Source of the DNA: JAJRWS01 sp039831705
GTDB lineage: Bacteria; Planctomycetota; Planctomycetia; Pirellulales; Lacipirellulaceae
Assembly: GCA_039831705.1 (NCBI GenBank)
Contig: JBDOMT010000215.1
Span: 1 to 64,000 of the forward strand
Reading direction: 5' to 3'
DNA length: 64,000 bases
In this document: positions 53,337 through 61,538 of the stretch, one piece after another
How the letters are laid out: each line of letters begins with the position of its first letter
How positions within the stretch are numbered: position 1 is the first letter of the stretch
Program-made: the position numbers and the translations under genes
Notes under the pieces: model-generated
Told to the model about the DNA's origin: nothing
The model's input: the letters and a program-made list of their open reading frames with translations, nothing else
Database searches by the model: none

Positions 53337-56246
53337 ATGACCATCCAACGCATATTCCTGGGCACAAACCGACCCGCCTTGCATTTGGCTACCGATTATC
53401 TGTTTGGCCGGTTCGCGCAACCTGGGCAGGCCGACTTTCGACAGGTGACCTTGGTGCTGCCCGGTGGTCGTGCGGGAAGGCGATTGCTGGAACGGCTGAT
53501 CGATGAATCGAAACGACAAAATGCCCGCTTCACACCACCAAAAATTCTTACCGTAGGCCAACTGCCAGAGCAGCTCTACCAGTCCAAAAAACCGTTTGCG
53601 GACGATTTAGTACAACAACTCGTGTGGTCGGAAACATTGCAAAGTTTCGACCCCAGCGCACTGCAACAAGTCATCGCTGAATTGCCCAGCACTGCCTCCA
53701 ACGATTCCTATGCGTGGGAACACTGGCTCGCATTGGGCAAGCTAATGCAAGGGTTACACCGCGAATTGGCCAGCAATGCGCTCGATTTTTCCGACGTGGT
53801 GCAACAACTCGACGCATGGTCCCAGCAGAATTTGGCGGCAGGCGATGTGGCCGCAGGAGCAACTGACCCGACAATCCGAGAAAAGGAACGCTGGGCATTG
53901 TTTTCCCAACTCCAGCAGGCCTACCTGGCTCGGCTCGATCGACTCGATTTGTGGGACCGTCAGACAGCGCGTCGTATTGCGATTGATCGCAATGAGTGCC
54001 ATGCCGCACAGCCTATCCTCCTGGTTGGCACTGTCGACTTGGAGGGAACTTTACGGCAGATGCTGGATCAGGTCAGCCATCAGGTGACCGCGCTGATCTA
54101 TGCTCCATCGCGGTGGGGCAATCGATTCGACAGTCATGGTTGCCTGGAACCGGCGACCTGGCAGGCAGCCAAACTGGACCTTCCCGATCATCAATTGATT
54201 CGGGCCGACGGTCCGATCGATCAGGCGGAGTCGGTCGCACAACAGATTGCCTCCTATCAGGGACGCCTGCGTGCCGATCAGATTACGGTCGGGCTGCCCG
54301 ATGAGCAGATCGTGCCGCAACTCACACGCCAATTGGATGCCTGCAAGTTGCCCAACCGGTTTGGTCCCGGGCTAACACTTGCCCACAGTCGAGTATTACG
54401 GATGTTGTCCGATCTGTCCGAGTGGTTGGCAACCAGCAGCTATGAGGCTTTCGCCTCGTTGGTGCGGCATCCGGATATCGAAATGTGGTTGCTGGAAATG
54501 GGGGTACGGCCTGGATGGATTGATGTGCTGGATGCTTATTACCGTGACCATCTGCCGGCAAAAATCGATGGAACATGGCTCAAGAGCGAAGAAAAAACCC
54601 AATCACTTCGAACCGTCTACCAACGATTGGCTCAACTGACTGCCTCCTTGGCACCCCTGCGGCTAAAACCAGATGGTCCCACACCTGATAACGCCTCTTC
54701 AACAAGCCAGCCATCGGAACGCCAGTCTCTGGATCACCACCTGGCACCGATTGCCCAATTGCTGCAAGACCTCTATGGCCAGCGGACTTTTCAATTGGAT
54801 CAGGAAGCCGAACGGATGAGCTGGCAGGCGTGCCGCGAAGTGCAACAGGTTCTGGAGACTCTGGCGGCCATTCCCCCTTCGCTCATGCCACAGATTACGG
54901 CTGCCGAAGGGCTGCAACTAATAGGCAGACTACTAGATAATGTGCAAGTTCCAGCCCGGTCGGAAAAAGTACCCATTGAATTGGTGGGTTGGTTGGAATT
55001 ACCTCTGGACGATGCGCCAGCGCTAGTCGTGACAAGCTTCAACCAACCATTTGTCCCAACCAGCATTCAGGCGGACCAATTTTTACCCGGGACCATGCGC
55101 ACCGCCCTGGGCTTGGAAGATAATCGGCGCCGTTACGCGCGCGATGCCTATGCGGTCAGCACCCTGTTGGCGCCCTGGCGTAACACCAGCTGGATCGTAG
55201 CGAGGCGCAATATGCAGGGGGATCCGCTGGCTCCCAGTCGGTTGTTGTTTGCCACCTCTCCCGAAAAGGTCGCGCTGCGGGCGATGCAATTTTTCGGCCC
55301 GGCAAAGCCTGCCACCGCGCGGACTCCGATGGCTGGCGACTTGATCACCTCTTCCCCACGGGCCACCTCTCCCAATCAGGCTACCTTCGAAGTTCCGCAA
55401 CCTCATCCACTGACCGAACCACTCACTTCGATGAGCGTGACCTCCTTTGCCCAGTATATGGCATGCCCCTACCGCTTTTACTTGGAGTACGTGCTGGGTC
55501 TGCGCCATGTGCACGATAGGGCGACTGAATTGGACGGAGCCGCTTTTGGTACACTGGCACACTATGTCTTAGAGCAATTTGGCACCAGCGAACAACGCGA
55601 TGCGTGTGCAGTCGACAAAATCACCAAAACACTCAACCAAATTCTCGATCGGCGCGTCAGGCAGCTATTTGGTTCGCACCCGCGTCCAGCGGTGAAACTT
55701 CAAGTCGAGCAACTCCGACTACGTTTGAAAATATTTTCCACCTGGCAGGCAAACAGACGTTCAGAAGGATGGCAAATTGAACATACCGAATTGGCTTTTC
55801 GTGAGCAGCCGGCAAAACTGATCGTTGATGGTGAACCGATGCAATTGACCGGGCGAATCGACCGGATCGACTTTAACGAAGCCACCGGCAAACGACAAAT
55901 CCTCGATTACAAAACGGGCGATGCGGGAGATGAGCCCCAAAAAACCCATCGCCGAAGAGACACCTGGATCGACTTGCAACTGCCCCTCTATCGGCATCTA
56001 GTGCGAGCATTAGAGATATCCGGACCGGTAGAATTGGCCTACATTCGGTTGCCCAAGAGGATTGACCTATCGGTGTTGGCAAAAGCCAACTGGTCCGAAG
56101 CGGAGTTGGAGTCGGCCGACGAGATGGCCTATCAGATTGTGCGTCAGGTTCGAGAGCAAAAGTTCTGGCCACCGGTCAAACCGGCCCCCCGATACAGCGA
56201 AGACCTGGCAGCAATCTGCATGGATGGGGTCTTTGGAAAAAAATGA
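53337..56246 (+). CDS. addB: AddB-like PD-(D/E)XK exonuclease
   Basis: The 969 residues form a UvrD-like inactivated helicase region (RQVTLVLPGGRAGRRLLERL near the start) followed by a C-terminal PD-(D/E)XK nuclease of RecB/AddB type (MSVTSFAQYMACPYRFYLEY, GAAFGTLAHYVLEQF, MQLTGRIDRIDF, ILDYKTGDAG with Asp857 and Lys859). It would pair with the AddA-like protein encoded next to process double-strand breaks. Four-Cys iron-sulphur ligands typical of Bacillus AddB are only partly visible. The ATG at 53337 is chosen over 53289, which would add 16 residues. The gene symbol is by analogy. Confidence 0.8.
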   Translation: MTIQRIFLGTNRPALHLATDYLFGRFAQPGQADFRQVTLVLPGGRAGRRLLERLIDESKRQNARFTPPKILTVGQLPEQLYQSKKPFADDLVQQLVWSETLQSFDPSALQQVIAELPSTASNDSYAWEHWLALGKLMQGLHRELASNALDFSDVVQQLDAWSQQNLAAGDVAAGATDPTIREKERWALFSQLQQAYLARLDRLDLWDRQTARRIAIDRNECHAAQPILLVGTVDLEGTLRQMLDQVSHQVTALIYAPSRWGNRFDSHGCLEPATWQAAKLDLPDHQLIRADGPIDQAESVAQQIASYQGRLRADQITVGLPDEQIVPQLTRQLDACKLPNRFGPGLTLAHSRVLRMLSDLSEWLATSSYEAFASLVRHPDIEMWLLEMGVRPGWIDVLDAYYRDHLPAKIDGTWLKSEEKTQSLRTVYQRLAQLTASLAPLRLKPDGPTPDNASSTSQPSERQSLDHHLAPIAQLLQDLYGQRTFQLDQEAERMSWQACREVQQVLETLAAIPPSLMPQITAAEGLQLIGRLLDNVQVPARSEKVPIELVGWLELPLDDAPALVVTSFNQPFVPTSIQADQFLPGTMRTALGLEDNRRRYARDAYAVSTLLAPWRNTSWIVARRNMQGDPLAPSRLLFATSPEKVALRAMQFFGPAKPATARTPMAGDLITSSPRATSPNQATFEVPQPHPLTEPLTSMSVTSFAQYMACPYRFYLEYVLGLRHVHDRATELDGAAFGTLAHYVLEQFGTSEQRDACAVDKITKTLNQILDRRVRQLFGSHPRPAVKLQVEQLRLRLKIFSTWQANRRSEGWQIEHTELAFREQPAKLIVDGEPMQLTGRIDRIDFNEATGKRQILDYKTGDAGDEPQKTHRRRDTWIDLQLPLYRHLVRALEISGPVELAYIRLPKRIDLSVLAKANWSEAELESADEMAYQIVRQVREQKFWPPVKPAPRYSEDLAAICMDGVFGKK

Positions 56247-56314
56247 TTCGGATGGACTGTTTGAATTAACACCGTGCTTCAATTGCGAAACGATGACATG
56301 CCGTAAAATGAATC

Positions 56315-56511
56315 CCACATGCCGTCGCTCCGCGACTCAGATTTGGATGGGTTACCAATATATTGGATGTAGTAACCCATATTGAACCACGAAATTGTGA
56401 CATGCGGTGGCACCATAATTTGAACCGCAGAGCGGTGGCATGTGATAGCTGGGACTTTAGTCCCAGGGTTATCACACAAATCATTTGAGTCGCGGAGCGA
56501 CGGCATGTGGG
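56315..56511. repeat. REP-like cluster, family B (copy 2)
   Basis: An inverted unit (CATGCCGTCGCTCCGCGACT at 56317) and two forward units (a GAACCGCAGAGCGGTGGCAT variant at 56423; TGAGTCGCGGAGCGACGGCA at 56485) with palindromes between them (CTGGGACTTTAGTCCCAG and a GATGGGTTACC...GTAACCCAT pair). Same family as 46546-46738. It fills the 320-nt gap between addB and addA. Confidence 0.75.
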
Positions 56512-56566
56512 ACTCACCCTGACTAGCTTCACGTTAATGTTTTTTTCGGAAATCGATATCTGAAAA

Positions 56567-59500
56567 ATGGCGAAACCTACCCCCCTAAAGCATGAACTAA
56601 TCCGCGCCTCGGCCGGTACGGGTAAAACGTACCAGTTGACCAACCGTTACCTGCGCCTGCTACGGATGGGAGAACAGCCTCAAGACATCTTGGCGTCTAC
56701 TTTTACCCGTAAGGCGGCCGGTGAAATTTTGGATCGGGTGCTGCTGCGACTGGCGGCAGGAGCGACCGATCCGGCCGAGTTGTCCAACCTGCGCAACGCA
56801 CTGGAAGATAAAACGCTGACCCGCCAGGCATGTCTCGATTTGCTGGTAGAGGCTGCTCAAAACTTGCACCGACTGCGAATTGGCACCCTCGATAGTCTAT
56901 TTATCCAACTAGCCCACAGCTTTTCACTCGACCTCGGTTTGCCTCCGGGCTGGAACATAGCCGATGAACATGTCGACTTGCGTTTGCAAGACCAGGCCGT
57001 GGATGGGTTGTTGGCCGGTGAACAGACGGCCGACTTGATAACCCTGGTGCACTCCCTGACTCACGGTGAAACAACTCGCAGCCTCGATCGCGAGGTCCGT
57101 GATCGGGTTAAATCGCTGTACGGAATCTATCGAGAGACCGAGGCCAAAGCCTGGCAGCGAGTGCCACGGGGAAAGACACTCACCGAGGATCAACTGACGG
57201 CAGCGATCGACATTTTGAAATCGGTACAACTGCCAAAAAACAAACATTGGACCAATCAGCATAAGAAAGATGTGCAGGCAGCCGAGGAAGCCAATTGGGA
57301 AAAATTCATTTCCCGCGGAATTGCCGGCAAAGTGGCCGCTGGCGAAGATCGTTATCACCAAAAACCGATCGAAGCACCGGTGGTGGACGCTTACCAGCCA
57401 TTGCTTCACCATGCCAAAGGGGTGCTACTGAATCGTCTGGCCGATCAAACGGCGGCCACCTGGCATCTGCTCGACAAATATCATGACCACTACCAACGTC
57501 TAAAGCGGCAGCAACGGGTGCTGCGTTTCGAAGATGTGACCTTCCAACTGGCCAGCGCGGTGAGCCCGATTGGCGCCGCCCAGGCTGCTTTTCGTCTCGA
57601 TGCGCCCATTCGTCATTTGCTGCTGGACGAATTCCAAGATACTTCCCTACTCCAATGGAAAGTCGTGCAACCCTACGTGCGTCAGATCACCCAGGGCAAG
57701 CAGGGACAATCGTTTTTCTGTGTCGGCGATGTGAAGCAGGCAATCTATGGTTGGCGCGGTGGCGTCGCGGAGGTGTTTGGATCCGCCCACGCGGAAATAC
57801 CAGACTGCAAGGAGCAATCGCTGGACGTCAGTTGGCGTAGCGCGCCGGTGATCATCGAAACGGTGAATGAAATCTTTAAACATTTGGACAACCATACCAA
57901 TTTGGGCGACCTGGAAGAACCAGTTACCCAATGGCAGAAAAAATTTCGTCCCCACCAAACGGCCGGACCAATCCAAAAGCACCAAGGCTATGCATGCATG
58001 CAGGTTGCACGCAGTGCAGGCGAAGATGAGAGTGAAGAGCAGAAAGTGATCACCTTACGGTTTGCAGCCGAGCAGGTAGCAGACTGGAAACGGCAGGCAC
58101 CCGGTCAGTCCATTGGTGTACTGGTGCGACGCAACGAGGCCGTACGACGGTTGATTTACGAATTACGCGAATTGGGCATCGAAGCGAGTGAAGAAGGAGG
58201 CAGTTCGCTGGACGATTCGGCAGCCGTACGAGTGGTTTTATCGCTGGTGCATCTGGCCGATCATCCGTCCGACCGGGTGGCCCGTTATCACCTGGCCAAC
58301 TCGCCACTGTCCAGTTGGCTGAATTGGTATGGAGGAAGCAAATCGTTGAACCCGAGGGAAATGGCCAGCTCGACTGGAAATTCAATTGCCGGCTGCTGCG
58401 GTCGGGCCGTGCGACAACAATTAATGGACATAGGTTATGGCAAGGCCATCAATGGCTGGGCCAAGCAGCTCGCTCCCGCCTGCAATCAGCGCGAACTACG
58501 ACGGCTGGAAAAGCTGATTGGTTTGGCCTACTTGTACGACACCCATGCCAATTCGCGTCCGGATGATTTTATACGCTACATCGAAACGCAAAAAGTACAC
58601 GATCCGATGGCCGCCGATGTGCGTGTGATGACCATCCACCAGGCCAAAGGCCTGGAGTTCGACATTGTGGTGTTGACCGATCTGGAAGCAAATCTGGTCG
58701 GACAACGAGACCATCTGGTGGTAGGACGTCCCTCCCCCACCGAGCCAATCGAGCACGTTTGCCGCCGCTGCAATGCACAAATCCGGGAATTGCTTCCTCC
58801 AGCATGGCAACACCGATTTCAAGAAACGGATCATCAAAATGTGGCCGAATCGTTATGCGTGCTTTACGTCGCGGTAACCCGTGCAGTGCATGTCCTGCAC
58901 ATGATCGTCGATCCCTCCAATGCCAATGAAAAATCGCTGCACAAACAGCTCAGTGGCCTGTTGCGGGCGGCACTAACCGATGGACAACGGTTGGAACCAG
59001 AGCAGATTGTCTTTGAACATGGGCAGCGACAGGCGATTGTTGGGAAAGAGGTAGACCCAGAGATCCCCCAAACCACGAAAAAAGAGAAGAAGGCGGAGGC
59101 CATTTCCCTGGCTCCGTCCAGTAACCACCATCGACGCGGATTGGAACGAGTAAGCCCTTCAGAATTGGAGGGCACCGGTGGCGGCACGACCGTCCGTTTC
59201 ACCAATACTTGGAGTCGTAGAAGTCAGGGAAAATCTGACCAAGGGCGAACCGCTGCACTGCAACGCGGCACTCTCATTCATGCCTGGTTTGAACAAATCA
59301 ACTGGCTCGAAGAAGGTTTGCCAGACGAAGCCAGCTTGCGACTCGTGGCGGAGAAGGCCATCACGGGCAGCCTGGACGAATGTGACTGGCCGACGCTGAT
59401 CGATGAGTTTCACCAGATGTGCGCACAACCTCAAATTGCCGCCTGTCTGCGCCGCGATGCGTATGCGCAATATGCCACCACCATCGACAACTTCAGCAGC

Positions 59501-59830
59501 CAGGCAGAAAACTTGGGCCCAACAGAAAACTTGGTCGTAGAAAACGAACGCCCCATCGCGATCCGTGATGGAGAACACCTGCTGACCGGCCACATCGACC
59601 GCCTGGTGACTTGCTACCAGCAAGGCCGTCCGGTTGCTGCAGAAATCCTCGACTACAAAACCGACGCTATTTCCGATCGGACCCAACTGCTGGAAAAAGT
59701 CGAGTATTACCGACCGCAACTGGAAGCCTACCGAAGGGCCGTCTGCCAAACGTTCCAATTGGCCGAAAGTCAGGTGGCCGCAAAATTGCTCTTCGTCACC
59801 AGCGGCGAAGTGGAGTTGGTCGTAGCTTAA
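56567..59830 (+). CDS. addA: AddA-like UvrD/Rep helicase-nuclease
   Basis: A superfamily-1 helicase of 1087 residues with a C-terminal RecB-type nuclease. Motifs: Walker A ASAGTGKT (14-21, with Lys20), LLLDEFQDTSLLQWK, FFCVGDVKQAIYGWRGG, TIHQAKGLEFDIVVLTD, LYVAVTRAVHVLHMIV, then the nuclease part LLTGHIDRL and EILDYKTDAI (Asp1029, Lys1031). It would form an AddAB heterodimer with the upstream protein for end resection at breaks and Chi-like sites. The gap between the two genes is repeat-filled, so cotranscription is not certain. The ATG follows a weak upstream context. Confidence 0.88.
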   Translation: MAKPTPLKHELIRASAGTGKTYQLTNRYLRLLRMGEQPQDILASTFTRKAAGEILDRVLLRLAAGATDPAELSNLRNALEDKTLTRQACLDLLVEAAQNLHRLRIGTLDSLFIQLAHSFSLDLGLPPGWNIADEHVDLRLQDQAVDGLLAGEQTADLITLVHSLTHGETTRSLDREVRDRVKSLYGIYRETEAKAWQRVPRGKTLTEDQLTAAIDILKSVQLPKNKHWTNQHKKDVQAAEEANWEKFISRGIAGKVAAGEDRYHQKPIEAPVVDAYQPLLHHAKGVLLNRLADQTAATWHLLDKYHDHYQRLKRQQRVLRFEDVTFQLASAVSPIGAAQAAFRLDAPIRHLLLDEFQDTSLLQWKVVQPYVRQITQGKQGQSFFCVGDVKQAIYGWRGGVAEVFGSAHAEIPDCKEQSLDVSWRSAPVIIETVNEIFKHLDNHTNLGDLEEPVTQWQKKFRPHQTAGPIQKHQGYACMQVARSAGEDESEEQKVITLRFAAEQVADWKRQAPGQSIGVLVRRNEAVRRLIYELRELGIEASEEGGSSLDDSAAVRVVLSLVHLADHPSDRVARYHLANSPLSSWLNWYGGSKSLNPREMASSTGNSIAGCCGRAVRQQLMDIGYGKAINGWAKQLAPACNQRELRRLEKLIGLAYLYDTHANSRPDDFIRYIETQKVHDPMAADVRVMTIHQAKGLEFDIVVLTDLEANLVGQRDHLVVGRPSPTEPIEHVCRRCNAQIRELLPPAWQHRFQETDHQNVAESLCVLYVAVTRAVHVLHMIVDPSNANEKSLHKQLSGLLRAALTDGQRLEPEQIVFEHGQRQAIVGKEVDPEIPQTTKKEKKAEAISLAPSSNHHRRGLERVSPSELEGTGGGTTVRFTNTWSRRSQGKSDQGRTAALQRGTLIHAWFEQINWLEEGLPDEASLRLVAEKAITGSLDECDWPTLIDEFHQMCAQPQIAACLRRDAYAQYATTIDNFSSQAENLGPTENLVVENERPIAIRDGEHLLTGHIDRLVTCYQQGRPVAAEILDYKTDAISDRTQLLEKVEYYRPQLEAYRRAVCQTFQLAESQVAAKLLFVTSGEVELVVA

Positions 59831-59867
59831 GATCAACACAGTTTCCAAACGTACACCAACTCTGACC

Positions 59868-59896
59868 TTGATTATCATTATAACACATGTTATAAT
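59868..59896 (+). promoter_or_regulatory. Promoter with palindromic operator for the AbrB/Doc pair
   Basis: -35 TTGATT (59868-59873), 17-nt spacer, -10 TATAAT (59891-59896). A palindrome TTATAACACATGTTATAA (59878-59895, 8-bp arms, CA centre) covers the spacer and -10. This fits autorepression by the AbrB-type antitoxin. A hairpin in the leader (CTGCAGCC / GGCTGTAG, 59934-59954) and AAGGAG at 59967-59972, 9 nt before the ATG, follow. Confidence 0.7.
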
Positions 59897-59981
59897 ATTG
59901 TAGCCTGGGTTGGTGATGCAAATTAATACAAGCCTGCAGCCTAACGGGCTGTAGATTTAACGCCCCAAGGAGCAAAATGCT

Positions 59982-60206
59982 ATGACTGCTGTAAAAGTAA
60001 CGACTGTTGGAAACTCGGTGGGCATTGTGTTGCCCAAAGAGTTGTTAGAGCGGTTGCGCATCAATAAGGGCGACATGCTGCAAGTGATAGAAACGCCTGA
60101 CGGCGTGGAACTCACTCCCTACAAAGAAGAATTCGCCCAACAGATGGATGTGGCCGAGCGAGTAATGCGTCAAGATCGCGACGTGCTACGCAAATTGGCT
60201 GAGTAA
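59982..60206 (+). CDS. AbrB/MazE-type antitoxin
   Basis: The 74 residues begin with a SpoVT/AbrB swapped-hairpin DNA-binding domain (VTTVGNSVGIVLPKELLERL, GDMLQVIETPDGVELTPY). A short acidic/basic helix at the C-terminus (about 50-74) should bind and block the toxin. It starts 9 nt after an AAGGAG box. The stop is 5 nt before the Doc start. The pair is a hybrid form: Doc toxins of phage P1 use a Phd antitoxin, whereas here the partner is AbrB/MazE-like, a combination seen in many chromosomes. It probably represses its own promoter at 59868-59896. Confidence 0.88.
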   Translation: MTAVKVTTVGNSVGIVLPKELLERLRINKGDMLQVIETPDGVELTPYKEEFAQQMDVAERVMRQDRDVLRKLAE

Positions 60207-60211
60207 CGATT

Positions 60212-60604
60212 ATGTCAGAACCTATTTGGATTACCCTCGAATTAACCCACGCTATCCACAAACGCCAACTTGCCGAGCATGGTGGTATCGCAGGCGTGCG
60301 TGACGAAGGGTTGCTTGCTTCCGCCCTTGCGCGGCCCAAGCATCTAATTGCCTATTCCAAAGACCGCCCCGATTGGGCCAGCTTGGCAGCCGCTTATGGT
60401 TTTGGCATTGCAAGAAATCACCCTTTTCTCGATGGCAACAAAAGAACGGCTTATGTCGTCTACCGCACTTTTCTAAAACTCAACGATGTCGATATCGACG
60501 CCTCACAGGAAGAAAAGTACCTGATATTCTTACAACTGGCCGAAGGCACCCTCAGCGAAGAAGAATTGGCCGAGTGGATTCGTTCGCATCTGCAAACCGC
60601 TTAA
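60212..60604 (+). CDS. doc: Doc-family toxin (Fic fold)
   Basis: The 130 residues are a death-on-curing protein. The Fic motif HPFLDGNKR starts at His70 and is followed by TAYVVYRTFL. Doc proteins phosphorylate elongation factor Tu using this motif, stopping translation. The N-terminus has the expected ELTHAIHKRQLAEHGG and GVRDEGLLASALARPKHL. All key residues are present, so it is likely active. It is translated with the antitoxin. The gene for the DUF2585 protein follows 26 nt later. Confidence 0.9.
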   Translation: MSEPIWITLELTHAIHKRQLAEHGGIAGVRDEGLLASALARPKHLIAYSKDRPDWASLAAAYGFGIARNHPFLDGNKRTAYVVYRTFLKLNDVDIDASQEEKYLIFLQLAEGTLSEEELAEWIRSHLQTA

Positions 60605-60630
60605 GGGAAGTACCCCAATCGCAACTTGAA

Positions 60631-61208
60631 ATGCCCATGCCGATCCGATTACCATACAGAAAAACCTGGCATTGGTGGGCACTCTTTGCAACCGTGAGCA
60701 TGACGGTTGTCGTGCTGCGTAACGAAGGTAGACGCTGGTTTTGCGAATGTGGTCAGCTGCGGTTTTGGGTTGCCGAAGCTCAGAACAATCATACCTCTCA
60801 GCACCTGTTCGACCCCTATAGTTTTTCACACATCCAGCATGGATTAGTACTTTTTTTCTCGTGGGTTGGCTGGCTCGACGCTGGAAATGGCCTTGGCAAT
60901 TATGGCTGACGGTTGTGATCGAAGCAGGATGGGAAATTTTGGAGAATACCCCCATGGTGATTGACCGCTATCGCGACGCAACCGCCGCATTGGGTTACAC
61001 GGGCGATTCGATACTCAACAGCCTGGGCGATCTGTTGAGTTGTGCGATTGGTTTTTTACTTGCCCGCCACTTGGGATGGCGTGCTACCTGGGTACTGTTC
61101 TTCTCGATCGAAATGACCATGATCCTGACGATACGAGATAGCCTGCTGTTGAATGTGCTGATGCTGGTCTATCCACTGGAGTTCATCCGGAGCTGGCAAT
61201 TGGGGTAA
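60631..61208 (+). pseudogene. DUF2585 membrane protein gene with a frameshift
   Basis: The first part (from ATG 60631) encodes MPMPIRLPYRKTWHWWALFA, then FCECGQLRFWVAEAQ and DPYSFSHIQHGLVLFF. The second part, in another frame from about 60857, encodes VGWLARRWKWPWQLWLTVVI, EAGWEILENTPMVIDRYRDA, TAALGYTGDSILNSLGD. Together they give the DUF2585 pattern of about 192 residues with several membrane helices. The frames meet at a run of seven T (60851-60857); one extra T would restore a single frame. It could be a real mutation, a sequencing error or slippage. Function unknown. Confidence 0.75.
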
Positions 61209-61358
61209 GCTGGTCCCACAACCAATACCATTCTACAGCGTTAGAGGTCCCAGCTATTGACGGATAGCCAACTGACCGCGAAGTTGGAGTCAATAGGTCC
61301 GCTCGTAATTAGGCGCTATAGTGTATCATTTCAACTAATATATTGGGGTTGAAAAAAA

Positions 61359-61422
61359 TCAGCCGCAGGGCGTTAGCCCCCGGTTTTTACTCTGCTACCG
61401 GGTGCTAACACGTTTCGGCTCA
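61359..61422. repeat. Dispersed palindromic repeat, family A (copy 4)
   Basis: TCAGCCGCAGGGCGTTAGCC at 61359 and its diverged partner ACCGGGTGCTAACACGTTTC with six further nt at 61397-61422. Both halves are flanked by A/T runs. It lies directly before a 7-bp tandem array. Confidence 0.75.
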
Positions 61423-61430
61423 ATTTTTTC

Positions 61431-61528
61431 CACTTTCCACTTTCCACTTTCCACTTTCCACTTTCCACTTTCCACTTTCCACTTTCCACTTTCCACTTTC
61501 CACTTTCCACTTTCCACTTTCCACTTTA
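61431..61528. repeat. 7-bp tandem array (CACTTTC) of about 14 copies
   Basis: The heptamer CACTTTC is repeated from 61431 to about 61528; only the last copy deviates (CACTTTA). It ends 10 nt before the start codon of the SbcD-like gene, so it forms the whole untranslated leader seen here. A unit length that is not a multiple of three in a leader cannot alter the frame but can alter spacing from a promoter or leader structure. Confidence 0.9.
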
Positions 61529-61538
61529 TTAACCCCCC

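Noticed and set aside
61431..61528. CRISPR-like array
   Set aside because: The repeat unit is only 7 bp with no spacers, and no cas gene is nearby; it is a simple tandem array.
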